Assembly: GCF_016801865.2 (NCBI RefSeq)
Contig: NC_068938.1
Coordinates: 67,307,005-67,371,004 of the forward strand
Reading direction: 5' to 3'
DNA: 64,000 nucleotides
Origin: Culex pipiens pallens
Lineage: Eukaryota; Arthropoda; Insecta; Diptera; Culicidae
Position numbers and translations under genes: made by a program
The notes under the pieces: generated by a model
The model's database searches: none
The model's input: only the letters and a program-made list of their open reading frames with translations
Told to the model about the DNA's origin: nothing
Part shown: piece by piece, positions 48,370 to 59,700 of the stretch
Layout of the letters: every line of letters begins with the position of its first letter
Numbering within the stretch: the first letter of the stretch is position 1

Positions 48370-49649
48370 ATTTACTAATTATATATTTTTTCAATAATTG
48401 CTATTTGTCCTATTCCCATGCCACTTAATGGATTTTAAAAACAAAAATTTACACTGTCAAACAGTTATATAACAATTTTCTTTCCGTGCCACTGTCCCAT
48501 TCACAATGCATGGTCCGACATGGGGCGAAAGAGGAAGTACGATACCATCATCAACGACTTCCTGGCCACACGAACCATCGTGCCGTACGTGTCCTCCCCC
48601 CTCGCATGGCCATGTGCAGGTCCATTTATCCAAGTCCAGGTCTTGGCCAAAGCGATTCTCCTCCCCGTATTTTTTTACTGCAAACACACAGTCTCGGCAC
48701 TTTACTCCTTCGAAAGGCGGATAAGAAATCGTATCTACAACGTTAAAATATAATAAAAATAAATCAAGTGAATTTTCCTTAGTTTGGGTTTCCGTTACTC
48801 GGAAAATTGTTTAACACACTAAATTATAGCCATTTCTCTTGGGTGAAAGTTTTCCTCTTGGATTTTCCGACGGAGCAAGGAATTCTTTATGTGTGTACAT
48901 GACGATCCAGGCGCTGCGGGGCTCTTACCAAAATGAGCAAGATTCGTGTGTTCGCCTCCCTCAGCAGTGTGCTGACCGGAAGTCTGATGAGTTTGGCCTC
49001 TCGCTCTCTCTGTGTATGTTTGTAATGGAGAGGCAAAGGGTTTCCGGTTTGCGGGGGAGGGGTGAGTCGAATGTTGAATGTGCAGCATAAAAATGGGATC
49101 GCCGGAAATGGTGAGGAGAAAGATGCCATCGGCATGAATTCAAATGAGTTTAGGTACTTTTTGAGTGGAAGATGAAGCCGAAATTGCCCAAGATCATGCC
49201 AACATCGGGGGGTTCCACCGGAGGGTGAGATGATTGCGTGCGTGTTTCTTAATATATTGGATAAGTTGATTGCTTTTTATGGAATGTTTTTTTTTGCGAA
49301 GGCAATTGGGCAAGCAATTGGCGATGAGAATCGTAGTTGAAGGAGAAGAACATCAAATTGGAATTTAGTGTTCTATTCTGGGATACCTCATTGGTATTTG
49401 TTTTTCGAATATGATATTTTTTCTTATACTAAACAAACCAAATTTTAAAAATAATATTCATACAATCGCAAAAACTACTAAACTCAACTCAAACTCTAGA
49501 CGAGGTACAAAATGTCGGAATAAGACAAAAAAAATTAAGAAGGCAGAGCAAAAACATAAATTTAAATAATGTTGGCTTTGAAGTTTTATAATAAGCCTGT
49601 CATAAATTGTGTTTATAGTTTAAACTCCAACAATTATGTAAACAACAAT
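48370..49649. other. Single-copy-like DNA; no gene recognised
   Basis: 48480-49250 is GC-balanced. Several overlapping ORFs of 60-90 codons occur on both strands without domain or codon pattern. 49250-49649 is AT-rich. Confidence 0.4.
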
Positions 49650-50720
49650 GAATCCGAGGTCCATTTTTCAATATCTCGTTTGGCATGTTTTTCAGTGGTT
49701 TGTAACTTGGAACCGTGAAGTGATCGAAATTTTATGTGTAAAAATAGACGCCCAACTTGATGGCATAGTTCTGAAAAAATATTTTACATTAAAAAGAGTT
49801 AAAAAAAATATTTTTTTTTGCCATGTCTGCAATAGGTGTTTTTCAATCTTAACTAAATCTTGCATTTTAAAATTTCATGTTTTTGTAACATTGCAGAGTT
49901 GTTTTTTAGAGAATAGCAATGATTTACAAAATTGAAGAGCTGACAAAAACAAAAATTTTGATTTATAAACCTAAAGGGGTTTGCAAGTATTCTTCACGAG
50001 ATATCAAAATTTTACAAAAAATATTATTGAAAAAGTGATGAATTTGACCATTTTTTACCAGTTTTTAGTTCCTTAAACTCAATCGTGTCCTTCGAAAGTA
50101 TTTTTCGAAAAGTTATGCAAGTTTTGAATGTTTTGTGGCACGTGCATTGCTAGAATGAAAGGATTTGATCCTTGAAGAAATATTTTTGTGGTGAACGGCA
50201 GTATCCGGCTTAATTCTATATTTTAGATAAGTCTCTACATTCAAGCAATGCAAGAGCTAAACGTCTAAAATGACATCTTTTTTTGTTGTTGAGTTTTCTA
50301 AAAAAATACTTCCAAAAGTACACGATTGAGTTATAGGGGAAAAAACTTCAAGAAACTAGACAAAAATGGTCAAACTTATCATTTTTTCGAAAAATTTTGA
50401 TAACTCTTGAAGAATTAATGTTAGCTTGTGTGTTTATACATCTAGTTTTTTTGCTTTTGTCTATTTTACAACTTTTCAGAATACTGTTACACTTTAAATA
50501 ATAATTCTGAATAGTTTCCAAATTTGTTATAAAATCAAAGAATGTGTTCTAAATGAAAAAATAACTCTCTGTGTTATTGCAGAATCAAAAAGTTCATTTA
50601 AATAAAATGTAGAATTTCATGTGTCATGAGACCAAAATTACCTCTTAGAGCAACGTTTCACGGAAATTGAAGAGGGGTCTGGGCAACGACTGTGTGATTT
50701 GGAGGAAATTGTCCTCTTTT
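49650..50720. mobile_element. Diverged GGGTAATTCTC foldback element
   Basis: Shares the order of the element at 24670: GAGGTCCATTTTTCAATATC on the left, and GAAATTGAAGAGGGGTCTGG with GTGTGATTTGGAGGAAATTG on the right. The terminal GGGTAATTCTC is lost on the left and degraded on the right. Confidence 0.65.
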
Positions 50721-51889
50721 TTATTTTTTATTTGTGCGCTTTTTACAACTTAATCAGATTTTTCAATATTGATTGAGAGAGTCTATTACTTTTTAGATAA
50801 TCAAATGTTTTCAGATGGTCATTATTAACTTGTTCAAGTGAATCAGAACCGGAACAGAGAAAAGAAAATGCCATTCTTAAATCAACATAAACATTTCCCT
50901 GAAATTGATCTTTGAAATAGCACTTTATTTCATATATTTCCACGAAGAGCAAAACATTTCTTGATTACAAACGGCATTACCGCAGTGTGCCTTCCCGCAT
51001 CGAACCCGTCCATAAAACCTGTTTTGAATTCGGGGCAAATTGCCCTCATTTATCCCTCCAAATTGCCGTAATAACATTCCCACTCATAAAACGCCTCCTA
51101 ATAAAACCCCGGGAGCCCACCCACAATATCCACAATCGACGCACATATCGCATCTAGGCTGAATGAATATCTATCTCTAGCTATTTTCTTTTTTTTCTCC
51201 CTTTTTCCGCAAAACTCACTTCTGATTAAGCATTTCCATTTAACCGGATCCATTCCGGACATTTCCACCCCCTTTTTTTCTTCCTCTCTTCCTCGAGTGG
51301 TTCAGGGAGGCAAAACAACTCAACCCCGTAAATATCGGCGGAGCCCAATCCATCTGCAAATATACCTCGACTCGAGCTGCTGGGGGCATCCATTACAAAA
51401 TTCAATAACAAAACGGCAAAAAATACCACCGAAAATTTATTAGCCGCCCCCCTCCCTGGACTACCAGCCCTTGTGGAGGAAAAAAAAGAGGTCCTGAAAG
51501 GCATGCGCCATGCCACTCCACTGAGGATGAAGATGTGGACGAGCCAACCAACCGACCATTTCCACTCAGATAAATTACAATCATTTATAACGCTGAATTG
51601 GGTTTATTTTATTTCTTTGCTGGCTTTCAGGGGTTTTCGCTAGGAAAATCGGAGTCGGAGGGGAATTTCCTGGATTGGAGGAGGTCCAGGACTCGGGGGA
51701 ATGATTGAGGGGTTTCTTGGGAGATTTTTAGTGAAGAATTGTGATTTTATTGTATTTTTTATTCATCGATTGTAATATTGTTACACTTTTCTAACAAACT
51801 TTTCTGACAAAATTACGTTCAAAAGCAATTCCAAAAGATATCCCAGATCATTTTTTCTTTGAACTTTGAATTCAGAACTATTTCTAAAG
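50721..51889. other. Spacer; no gene recognised
   Basis: 50980-51680 is GC-balanced and unique-looking; ORFs here overlap on one strand with no domain. The rest is AT-rich. Confidence 0.4.
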
Positions 51890-52470
51890 TAATTAACCCA
51901 TCTGAAATTTCGTGTTTTTTTCTATTTTTGCAGGGTTAATTCTTAGAGTGATGTATAAACATAAGAAGTTTGCTTCACGAACTATCGCAATTTTATGATT
52001 TTTTTTAAAGTTGGTCGTCGGCGATCATTGACGTTCATCGTCACCCGCGACAGAAACGAACAACGAAACAAAGTGAAACACAAAAAGTAACTTTTTCAAA
52101 ACTTTTTTTTTCATAAAATCGCGATAACTTGTGATGGTTACAAGAAAAACCTTTATGTATATCAAAATTTTTGTAATTGTCTGCACTAAAATTTTGTAAA
52201 ACATTGTTACACTCTAAAAAACAACCCTGCAATGTTAGAAAAAAACACGAAATTCTAAAATGCAAAATGTAGTTCTAAATGAAAAAATGACCCTTCTGGG
52301 TTAATTTAAATTCGAGAAGTACATTAAATTTCCCTAAAAATGTTCCAAAAACTTTTACAGTTGAGTATTGGAAAATGGCAGAGTTTTAATGTCCTTTTTA
52401 GTGTCTTTTTTCCATTAAATTAGTTTTTTCGGAATTTTGAGTACGCCATCATATTTAATATTTTTTTCGT
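51890..52470. mobile_element. Partial GGGTAATTCTC foldback element
   Basis: Contains CACCCGCGACAGAAACG and AATGACCCTTCTGGGTTAAT, matching the centre and arm of the element at 24670-25675. Both termini are missing. Confidence 0.65.
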
Positions 52471-52738
52471 CCCTATAAGTCTCCAACAAATTAGATCTTT
52501 TTTATGTGTAAAATTGTTCTCAATTCAATTGGGAAACAAAAACATGTTGCTCCCCGCTGGCATAATATTATGAAAATATTATTTAAAGGAAATGATTTGA
52601 AAATTATTGGAATTATGCACAAATAATTGTTTGTTATAATAAATCTAATTTAAACTCAGAAAAACGTACTGTATCGTTTTCAAGATGTAATAAATTTTTC
52701 TTCAAATTAACCTAACTTTACTTTTACTTTTGTTGGCG

Positions 52739-54583
52739 CTACACCATTAGCTTGGCCTGCTGCACGATTCTCCGCCAACAAGCTCGGTCCATGGCTGCTT
52801 GTCTCCAGTTTTGCGGGGCACCCACTCTCTCCAAATCGTTCTCCACTTGGTCCACCCACCTCGCGCGTTGCACCCCCCTACGTCTTGTTCCTACCGGATC
52901 CGACACAAACACCAACTTCGCAGGGTTGATCCTCTGGTTCCGCTGGCTCAATTGCTCGGGTCGCTCCGGCATCCTAGCAACATGACCCGCCCACTGCAAC
53001 CGTCCAGCCTTCGCGACCTTCCGGATGCTTGGTTCGTTGTAGAGCTGCGCAAGCTCGTGGTTCATTCTCCGCCGCCATCCGTCGTTCTCAAATACGCCGC
53101 CGAAGATGGTCCTGAGCACTCGACGTTCGAAGACGCTTAGCGCTCGTAGGTCCTCCTCGAGCATTGTCCACGTCTCGTGCCCGTAGAGGACGACCGGTCT
53201 TATCAGCGACTTGTAGATGGAACACTTCGTATGTAGGGAGAATTTTCGGGACCTTAGGCTCTTGTGGAGACCGAAATAAGCACGACTTCCAGCGATGATG
53301 CGTCTCCGAATTTCCCTGCTGCAGCTGTTGTCCGACGTCACCAACGATCCGAGGTACACAAACTCCTCAACCACCTCGAATTCGTCACCGTCGATTGTAA
53401 CGCACGGTCCAATGCGAGCCCTAAGGGACTCGGTTCCTCCTGCCAGCAGGTACTTTGTCTTCGCCACATTCACCCTTAGCCCAACCTTTTCTGCTTCCCG
53501 CTTCAAGCCAGTGTACGCATCAGCAACCGCCTTGAGCGTTCTGCCAACAATGTCCATATCGTCGGCGTAGCAGATGAATTGGTTGGACTTGCTGAAGATC
53601 GTGCCCCGCATATTGAAGCCCGCTCGTCTCATAACACCTTCCAGTACCACATTGAAACAGAGGCAAGAAATCCCATCGCCTTGCCGAAGTCCCCCGAGTG
53701 AAGGAAACGAGTCCGATTCCGCACCCGAAATCTTCACACAGCACCGAGCACCATCCATCGTCATTCTGGTCAGTCTTATCAGCTTCCCGGGAAAGCCGTT
53801 CTCGTCCATAATTTTCCATAGCTCTTCGCGATCGACTGAGTCGTACGCGGCTTTGAAGTCGATGAATAGGTGGTGCGTGGGGACTTGGTACTCGCGACAC
53901 TTTTGGAGGATTTGTCGCACAGTGAAGATCTGGTCGGTCGTCGATCTCCCCACGACGAATCCGGCTTGATAGCTTCCAACAAAATCCTCTGCTATCGGCG
54001 AAAGACGGCTGAAGAGGATCTGGGAGAACACTTTGTAGGCCGCGTTGAGTATTGTGATGGCACGGTAGTTCTCACAATCTAACTTGTCCCCCTTTTTGTA
54101 GATCGGGCATATCACTCCTTCTTTCCACTCCTCCGGTAGCTGTTCTGACTCCCAGATCCTGACTATCATACTGTGCAAACAGAATACCAGCTTCTCCGGG
54201 CCCATCTTGATGAGTTCCGCACCGATACCATCCTTCCCAGCCGCTTTGTTGTTCTTCAGCTTCTTGATGGCATCCTTAACTTCCCTCAACGTGGGAGCTG
54301 GCTCCTCACCTTCTCCTGCCGCACCGATGTAGTTCTCTCTTCTGCCGTCTTGGACCCCTGCCTCTGTTTCTGCGCCATTCAGGTGTTCATCGAAGTGTTG
54401 CTTCCACCTGTCGATCACCTCGCGCTCGTCCGTCAATATCACTCCATCTTTATCCCGGCACATTTCGACTCGCGGCGTGAAGCCTTGGCGGGATCCGTTG
54501 AGTTTTTTGTAGAACTTGCGCGTCTCGTTTGAGCGATGCAGCTGCTCCATGTCCTCGAATTCCAACTCTTCGTGGTGGCGCAC
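52739..54583 (-). pseudogene. RTE reverse transcriptase (C-terminal part, downstream of stop)
   Basis: 614 codons from an internal Met at 54583; the frame is open from 54613, directly after the TGA. It would copy the element RNA at the nicked target. Visible motifs: KAAGKDGIGAELIK (113-126), IDFKAAYDSVDR (241-252, catalytic Asp242), GLRQGDGIS (298-306) and the YADD box (339-342). A C-terminal region with YGHETW and RLQWAGHVARM is typical of RTE-like proteins. The protein ends LMV just before a TAG. All catalytic residues are intact. The internal Met is probably not a natural start; production would need readthrough or re-initiation. The single upstream stop is the only disabling lesion I see, so I call it a pseudogene fragment with modest certainty. 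Confidence 0.88.
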
Positions 54584-54613
54584 TTTCTCCCGGAAGAGCT
54601 GGTGCTGCTGCCT

Positions 54614-55825
54614 TCACTTCTGTCCATACGCCTCCTCGTAATCACGGAGATTGTACTGCAGCATTGCCCTCCGTGCTGCATTCTTCTCCTCCAAAATCGC
54701 TCGACACTGCTCGTCGAACCAATCGTTCCGTCGTCCTCGTTCCACAAATCCGATGGTGCTTTCCGCTGCGTTGGTGATGGCTGCCTTGACGTTCCTCCAG
54801 CAGTCCTCGAGGGGAGTTTCCAACAGCTCACCCTCCCCTGGCAACGCAGCCTCCAGCGAATGCGCGTACCGGGATGCGACTTCCGGTAACTTAAGCCGCT
54901 CCAGATCCAACCGCGGAGGGCGGCGGTACCGAACGCTTTTCGCCAGGGAAAGTCGTTGGCGCATTTTCACCATCACCAGATAGTGGTCCGAGTCGACGTT
55001 GGCGCCGCGATAGGTCCTGACGTCGATGATGTCGGAGAAGTGTCTACCGTCGATTACGACGTGGTCGATCTGCGATTCCGTTCCTTGTGGCGATCTCCAG
55101 GTGTACTTGTCTCGGAGGTTATGCTGGAAGCAGGTACTTCGTACGGCCATATTTTTGGAGGTGGCGAAATCGATCAGTCGCAGGCCGTTTTCGTTCGTGC
55201 GTACGTGGGCGCTGAACTTTCCTATCACCGGTCTGAATTCCTCCTCCTGGCCAACCTGAGCGTTAAAATCTCCGATGACGATTTTGACGTCATGTTTTGG
55301 GCAGCTGTTGTACGTCCAGTTCAGCTGCTCGTAAAATGCGTCCTTGTCGTCATCTTCGCTTCCTGAATGCGGGCTGTGCACGTTTATGATGCTGATGTTG
55401 AAGAAACGGCCCTTAATCCTCAACACGCACATTCGGTCGGTGACCGGGGTCCACCCAATCACGCGATCGAGCATTTCACCCAACACTATAAAGGCTGTCC
55501 CGAGCCTCTTTTTCTTGCCGCGGCTCTGGTAGATTCTACAACCCAATCTTTTGTACTCTCGTACCTCCTCCGCGCCTATCCAGCAAACCTCCTGCAACGC
55601 TACGATGCTGAACTTGCGGACCCTCAATATGTCGGAGAGTATGCGGATACTCCCGTCAAATCTGAGAGACCTGCAATTCCACGTCCCAAGCTTCCAATCG
55701 TGGGACCTCGTAAGAAGTCCAGTTCCGTGCCGATTGGTCCGGCTCGCATCGTGTGCTTCCTGCACTGGTGTTTTACGGCGGGTTCGTGTGGCCTGCACCA
55801 ACCCCCTGTCTCGCCGGAGGACCAT
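54614..55825 (-). CDS. RTE AP-like endonuclease (N-terminal part of polyprotein)
   Basis: 403 codons from ATG at 55825 to a TGA at 54616-54614. The endonuclease nicks chromosomal DNA so that reverse transcription can start from the free 3' end. Exonuclease-endonuclease-phosphatase motifs are visible in order: TWNCR (Asn50), LQEV (Glu79), NVHSPH (His150), GDFNAQVG (Asp186, Asn188), YTWRSP (241-246), QIDHVV (Asp254, His255) and SDHYLV (Asp280, His281). All expected catalytic positions are present. The ATG is the first in frame after a TGA near 55875. Residues 1-45 are basic and of unknown role. The reading frame continues past the stop straight into the reverse transcriptase, so this is one polyprotein gene broken by a nonsense codon. 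Genomes often label such genes craniofacial development protein 2-like; that name is misleading. Confidence 0.92.
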   Translation of the reverse strand: MVLRRDRGLVQATRTRRKTPVQEAHDASRTNRHGTGLLTRSHDWKLGTWNCRSLRFDGSIRILSDILRVRKFSIVALQEVCWIGAEEVREYKRLGCRIYQSRGKKKRLGTAFIVLGEMLDRVIGWTPVTDRMCVLRIKGRFFNISIINVHSPHSGSEDDDKDAFYEQLNWTYNSCPKHDVKIVIGDFNAQVGQEEEFRPVIGKFSAHVRTNENGLRLIDFATSKNMAVRSTCFQHNLRDKYTWRSPQGTESQIDHVVIDGRHFSDIIDVRTYRGANVDSDHYLVMVKMRQRLSLAKSVRYRRPPRLDLERLKLPEVASRYAHSLEAALPGEGELLETPLEDCWRNVKAAITNAAESTIGFVERGRRNDWFDEQCRAILEEKNAARRAMLQYNLRDYEEAYGQK

Positions 55826-55872
55826 CGTGCCGGTACTGTTTAGAGTCCCACGCCGACACAGGGACTTTCACT

Positions 55873-56210
55873 CAGCCGCCCCTAACCTGGGGTACAGACG
55901 CTGTTTCGAGCCGCCCCTAACCTGGGGAACAGACGCTCGGAGGGGGGGGGGGGTCAGCCAACTATAACCTGCAATGAGCCGCCCCTAACATGGGGAACAG
56001 ACGCTCATGAGGGGGTAAGAGGCTGAACACCTGGTTTTCGAGCCGCCCCTAACCTGGGGAACAGACGCTCGAGGGGGGGGGGGGGTCGTTGGCGACACTT
56101 ACCGCTTTGGTGAGCCGCCCCTAACGTGGGGAACAGACGCTCACGTGGCGAGAACGGGATCAACAACTCACAATTCCAGGCCGCCCCTAACCTGGGGAAC
56201 AGACGCTTGG
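55873..56210 (-). repeat. Six hairpin repeats in the RTE 5' leader
   Basis: Copies at 55873-55903, 55907-55939, 55974-56008, 56038-56072, 56110-56144 and 56176-56210. On the plus strand each has a near-constant core GCCGCCCCTAAC, one variable base, then TGGGGAACAGACGC. Inner stem CCCC/GGGG closes a six-base loop; outer stem GC/GC extends into flanks that differ between copies yet remain complementary (CA/TG, CG/CG, ATGA/TCAT, TCGA/TCGA, GTGA/TCAC, CCAG/TTGG with one wobble). Runs of 5-13 G follow several copies (C-runs in the sense RNA). They lie immediately upstream of the endonuclease ATG. Confidence 0.9.
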
Positions 56211-56235
56211 TGGGGTAGGGAGGGGGGGGGGGGGT

Positions 56236-56718
56236 GCTTTAGGCGCGTACGTGGTACGATGGACTCTTCCGCCAACTTCTTTGTTATTTTATTTAATTTT
56301 TGACAAAGAACTTTGTCCTAAGGTTTCTATACGTGGTGTCAATCCAAAATTTTCGCGAAGCGAAAACGTTACGTGACGAATTCCCCTCTCGGCAAATTTC
56401 CCCTCTTTTTGGTGCACGCTGGTTGGATGAACGAACGTTTCCCAATCAGTCGATCGAGAGACGTGAGATTGATGTATCTAAAATCTCCCCCACTCCACCT
56501 CATAATTTTCGGATCGTCGACGAGCCAACAAAACTCGGCTCGGTCGGTCCCGAAAATTCATTCTATTGCTGGACGACGACGAGGACACATCAGAAGCAGA
56601 TGGCCTGGTGGCCCGGTAGCAGACGGCCTGGAGGTCCGGGAGCAGATGGCTTGGAGGCAAGGACCAGCTAAGACATGCCGGTCGCGTGAGTCGATCATTG
56701 GAACTTGCCACCACCTGG
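56236..56718. other. Junction between RTE and satellite, with 23-bp x 3 minisatellite
   Basis: 56596-56664 is three direct 23-bp units starting GCAGATGGCCTGG, GCAGACGGCCTGG and GCAGATGGCTTGG. The remainder is unique-looking; overlapping ORFs run into the satellite and lack domains. Confidence 0.6.
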
Positions 56719-59700
56719 AGTGGCCGGAGACCCCGCGGATGTTCCGATGGGGGGACATTTGCCGGACCGTAAGAGTTGGGGCAATATGGGTATCAAACTT
56801 TATGGTTTTTGATACTGGATATGAAATTTGACATTTCGGCAGTAGTGGGTACAATCCGGAGTGGCCGGAGGCCCCGCGGATGTTCCGATGGGGGGACATT
56901 TGCCGGACCGTAAGAGTTGGGGCAATATGGGTATCAAACTTTAGGGATTTTGATACTGGATATGAAATTTGACATTTCGGCAGTAGTGGGTACAATCCGG
57001 AGTGGCCGGAGGCCCCGCGGATGTTCCGATGGGGGGACATTTGCCGGACCGTAAGAGTTGGGGCAATATGGGTATCAAACTTTATGGTTTTTGATACTGG
57101 ATATGAAATTTGACATTTCGGCAGTAGTGGCCACAATCCGGAGTGGCCGGAGACCCCGCGGATGTTCCGATGGGGGGACATTTGCCGGACCGTAAGAGTT
57201 GGGGCAATATGGGTATCAAACTTTATGGTTTTTGATACTGGATATGAAATTTGACATTTCGGCAGTAGTGGGTACAATCCGGAGTGGCCGGAGGCCCCGC
57301 GGATGTTCCGATGGGGGGACATTTGCCGGACCGTAAGAGTTGGGGCAATATGGGTATCAAACTTTATGGTTTTTGATACTGGATATGAAATTTGACATTT
57401 CGGCAGTAGTGGCCACAATCCGGAGTGGCCGGAGACCCCGCGGATGTTCCGATGGGGGGACATTTGCCGGACCGTAAGAGTTGGGGCAATATGGGTATCA
57501 AACTTTATGGTTTTTGATACTGGATATGAAATTTGACATTTCGGCAGTAGTGGGTACAATCCGGAGTGGCCGGAGGCCCCGCGGATGTTCCGATGGGGGG
57601 ACATTTGCCGGACCGTAAGAGTTGGGGCAATATGGGTATCAAACTTTATGGTTTTTGATACTGGATATGAAATTTGACATTTCGGCAGTAGTGGTCACAA
57701 TCCGGAGTGGCCGGAGGCCCCGCGGATGTTCCGATGGGGGGACATTTGCCGGACCGTAAGAGTTGGGGCAATATGGGTATCAAACTTAATGGTTTTTGAT
57801 ACCGGACATGAAATTTGATATTTCGGCAGTAGTGGCCACAATCCGGAGTGGCCGGAGGCCCCGCGGATGTTCCGATGGGGGGACATTTGCCGGACCGTAA
57901 GAGTTGGGGCAATATGGGTATCAAACTTTATGGTTTTTGATACTGGGCATGAAATTTGACATTTCGGCAGTAGTGGCCACAATCCGGAGTGGCCGGAGGC
58001 CCCGCGGATGTTCCGATGGGGGGACATTTGCCGGACCGTAAGAGTTGGGGCAATATGGGTATCAAACTTTATGGTTTTTGATACTGGGCATGAAATTTGA
58101 CATTTCGGCAGTAGTGGCCACAATCCGGAGTGGCCGGAGGCCCCGCGGATGTTCCAATGGGGGGACATTTGCTGAACCGTAAGAGTTGGGGCAATATGGG
58201 TATCAAACTTTATGGTTTTTGATACTGGGCATGAAATTTGACATTTCGGCAGTAGTGGCCACAATCCGGAGTGGCCGGAGGCCCCGCGGATGTTCCGATG
58301 GGGGGACATTTGCCGGACCGTAAGAGTTGGGGCAATATGGGTATCAAACTTTATGGTTTTTGATACTGGGCATGAAATTTGACATTTCGGCAGTAGTGGC
58401 CACAATCCGGAGTGGCCGGAGGCCCCGCGGATGTTCCAATGGGGGGACATTTGCCGAACCGTAAGAGTTGGGGCAATATGGGTATCAAACTTTATGGTAT
58501 TTGATACTGAACATGAAATTTGACATTTCGGCAGTAGTGGCCACAATCCGGAGTGGCCGGAGGCCCCGCGGATGTTCCGATGGGGGGACATTTGCCGGAC
58601 CGTAAGAGTTGGGGCAATATGGGTATCAAACTTTATGGTATTTGATACTGAACATGAAATTTGACATTTCGGCAGTAGTGGCCACAATCCGGAGTGGCCG
58701 GAGGCCCCGCGGATGTTCCGATGGGGGGACATTTGCCGGACCGTAAGAGTTGGGGCAATATGGGTATCAAACTTTATGGTTTTTGATACTGGGCATGAAA
58801 TTTTACATTTCGGCAGTAGTGGCCACAATCCGGAGTGGCCGGAGGCCCCGCGGATGTTCCGATGGGGGGACATTTGCCGAACCGTAAGAGTTGGGGCAAT
58901 ATGGGTATCAAACCTAATGGTTTTTGATACCGGACATGAAATTTGACATTTTGGCAGTAGTGGCCACAATCCGGAGTGGCCGGAGACCCCGCGGATGTTC
59001 CGATGGGGGGACATTTGCCGAACCGTAAGAGTTGGGGCAATATGGGTATCAAACCTAATGGTTTTTGATACAGGACATTAAATTTGATATTTCGGCAGTA
59101 GTGGCCACAATCCGGAGTGGCCGGAGGCCCCGCGGATGTTCCGATGGGGGGACATTTGCCGGACCGTAAGAGTTGGGGCAATATGGGTATCAAACTTTAT
59201 GGTTTTTGATACTGGGCATGAAATTTGACATTTCGGCAGTAGTGGCCACAATCCGGAGTGGCCGGAGGCCCCGCGGATGTTCCGATGGGGGGACATTTGC
59301 CGGACCGTAAGAGTTGGGGCAATATGGGTATCAAACTTTATGGTTTTTGATACTGGGCATGAAATTTGACATTTCGGCAGTAGTGGCCACAATCCGGAGT
59401 GGCCGGAGGCCCCGCGGATGTTCCAATGGGGGGACATTTGCCGAACCGTAAGAGTTGGGGCAATATGGGTATCAAACTTTATGGTATTTGATACTGAACA
59501 TGAAATTTGACATTTCGGCAGTAGTGGCCACAATCCGGAGTGGCCGGAGGCCCCGCGGATGTTCCGATGGGGGGACATTTGCCGGACCGTAAGAGTTGGG
59601 GCAATATGGGTATCAAACTTTATGGTATTTGATACTGAACATGAAATTTGACATTTCGGCAGTAGTGGCCACAATCCGGAGTGGCCGGAGGCCCCGCGGA

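Larger units (their letters stand above)
52714..56235 (-). mobile_element. RTE-clade non-LTR retrotransposon
   Basis: Minus-strand element of about 3.5 kb. The order in the sense direction is: leader with six hairpin repeats (56210 to 55873), AP endonuclease, one in-frame TGA, reverse transcriptase, a very short 3' UTR and a tail of AAAAGT-like units (52714-52732). Endonuclease plus reverse transcriptase in one frame, a tiny 3' UTR and a short simple-repeat tail fit the RTE clade. Both halves align in one reading frame around the stop, so the copy is recent. No target duplication was identified; the 5' limit is placed after the last G-run and is approximate. Other insect non-LTR clades usually carry a separate gag-like ORF, which is absent here. 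Confidence 0.9.

Noticed and set aside
53574..53969. 131-codon plus-strand ORF, and similar ORFs over 52752-55967
   Set aside because: Antisense shadows of the retrotransposon polyprotein.
57695..59014. 439-codon repeat protein on the minus strand
   Set aside because: Produced by the 141-bp satellite; other frames on both strands are also open, so openness is not evidence of coding.
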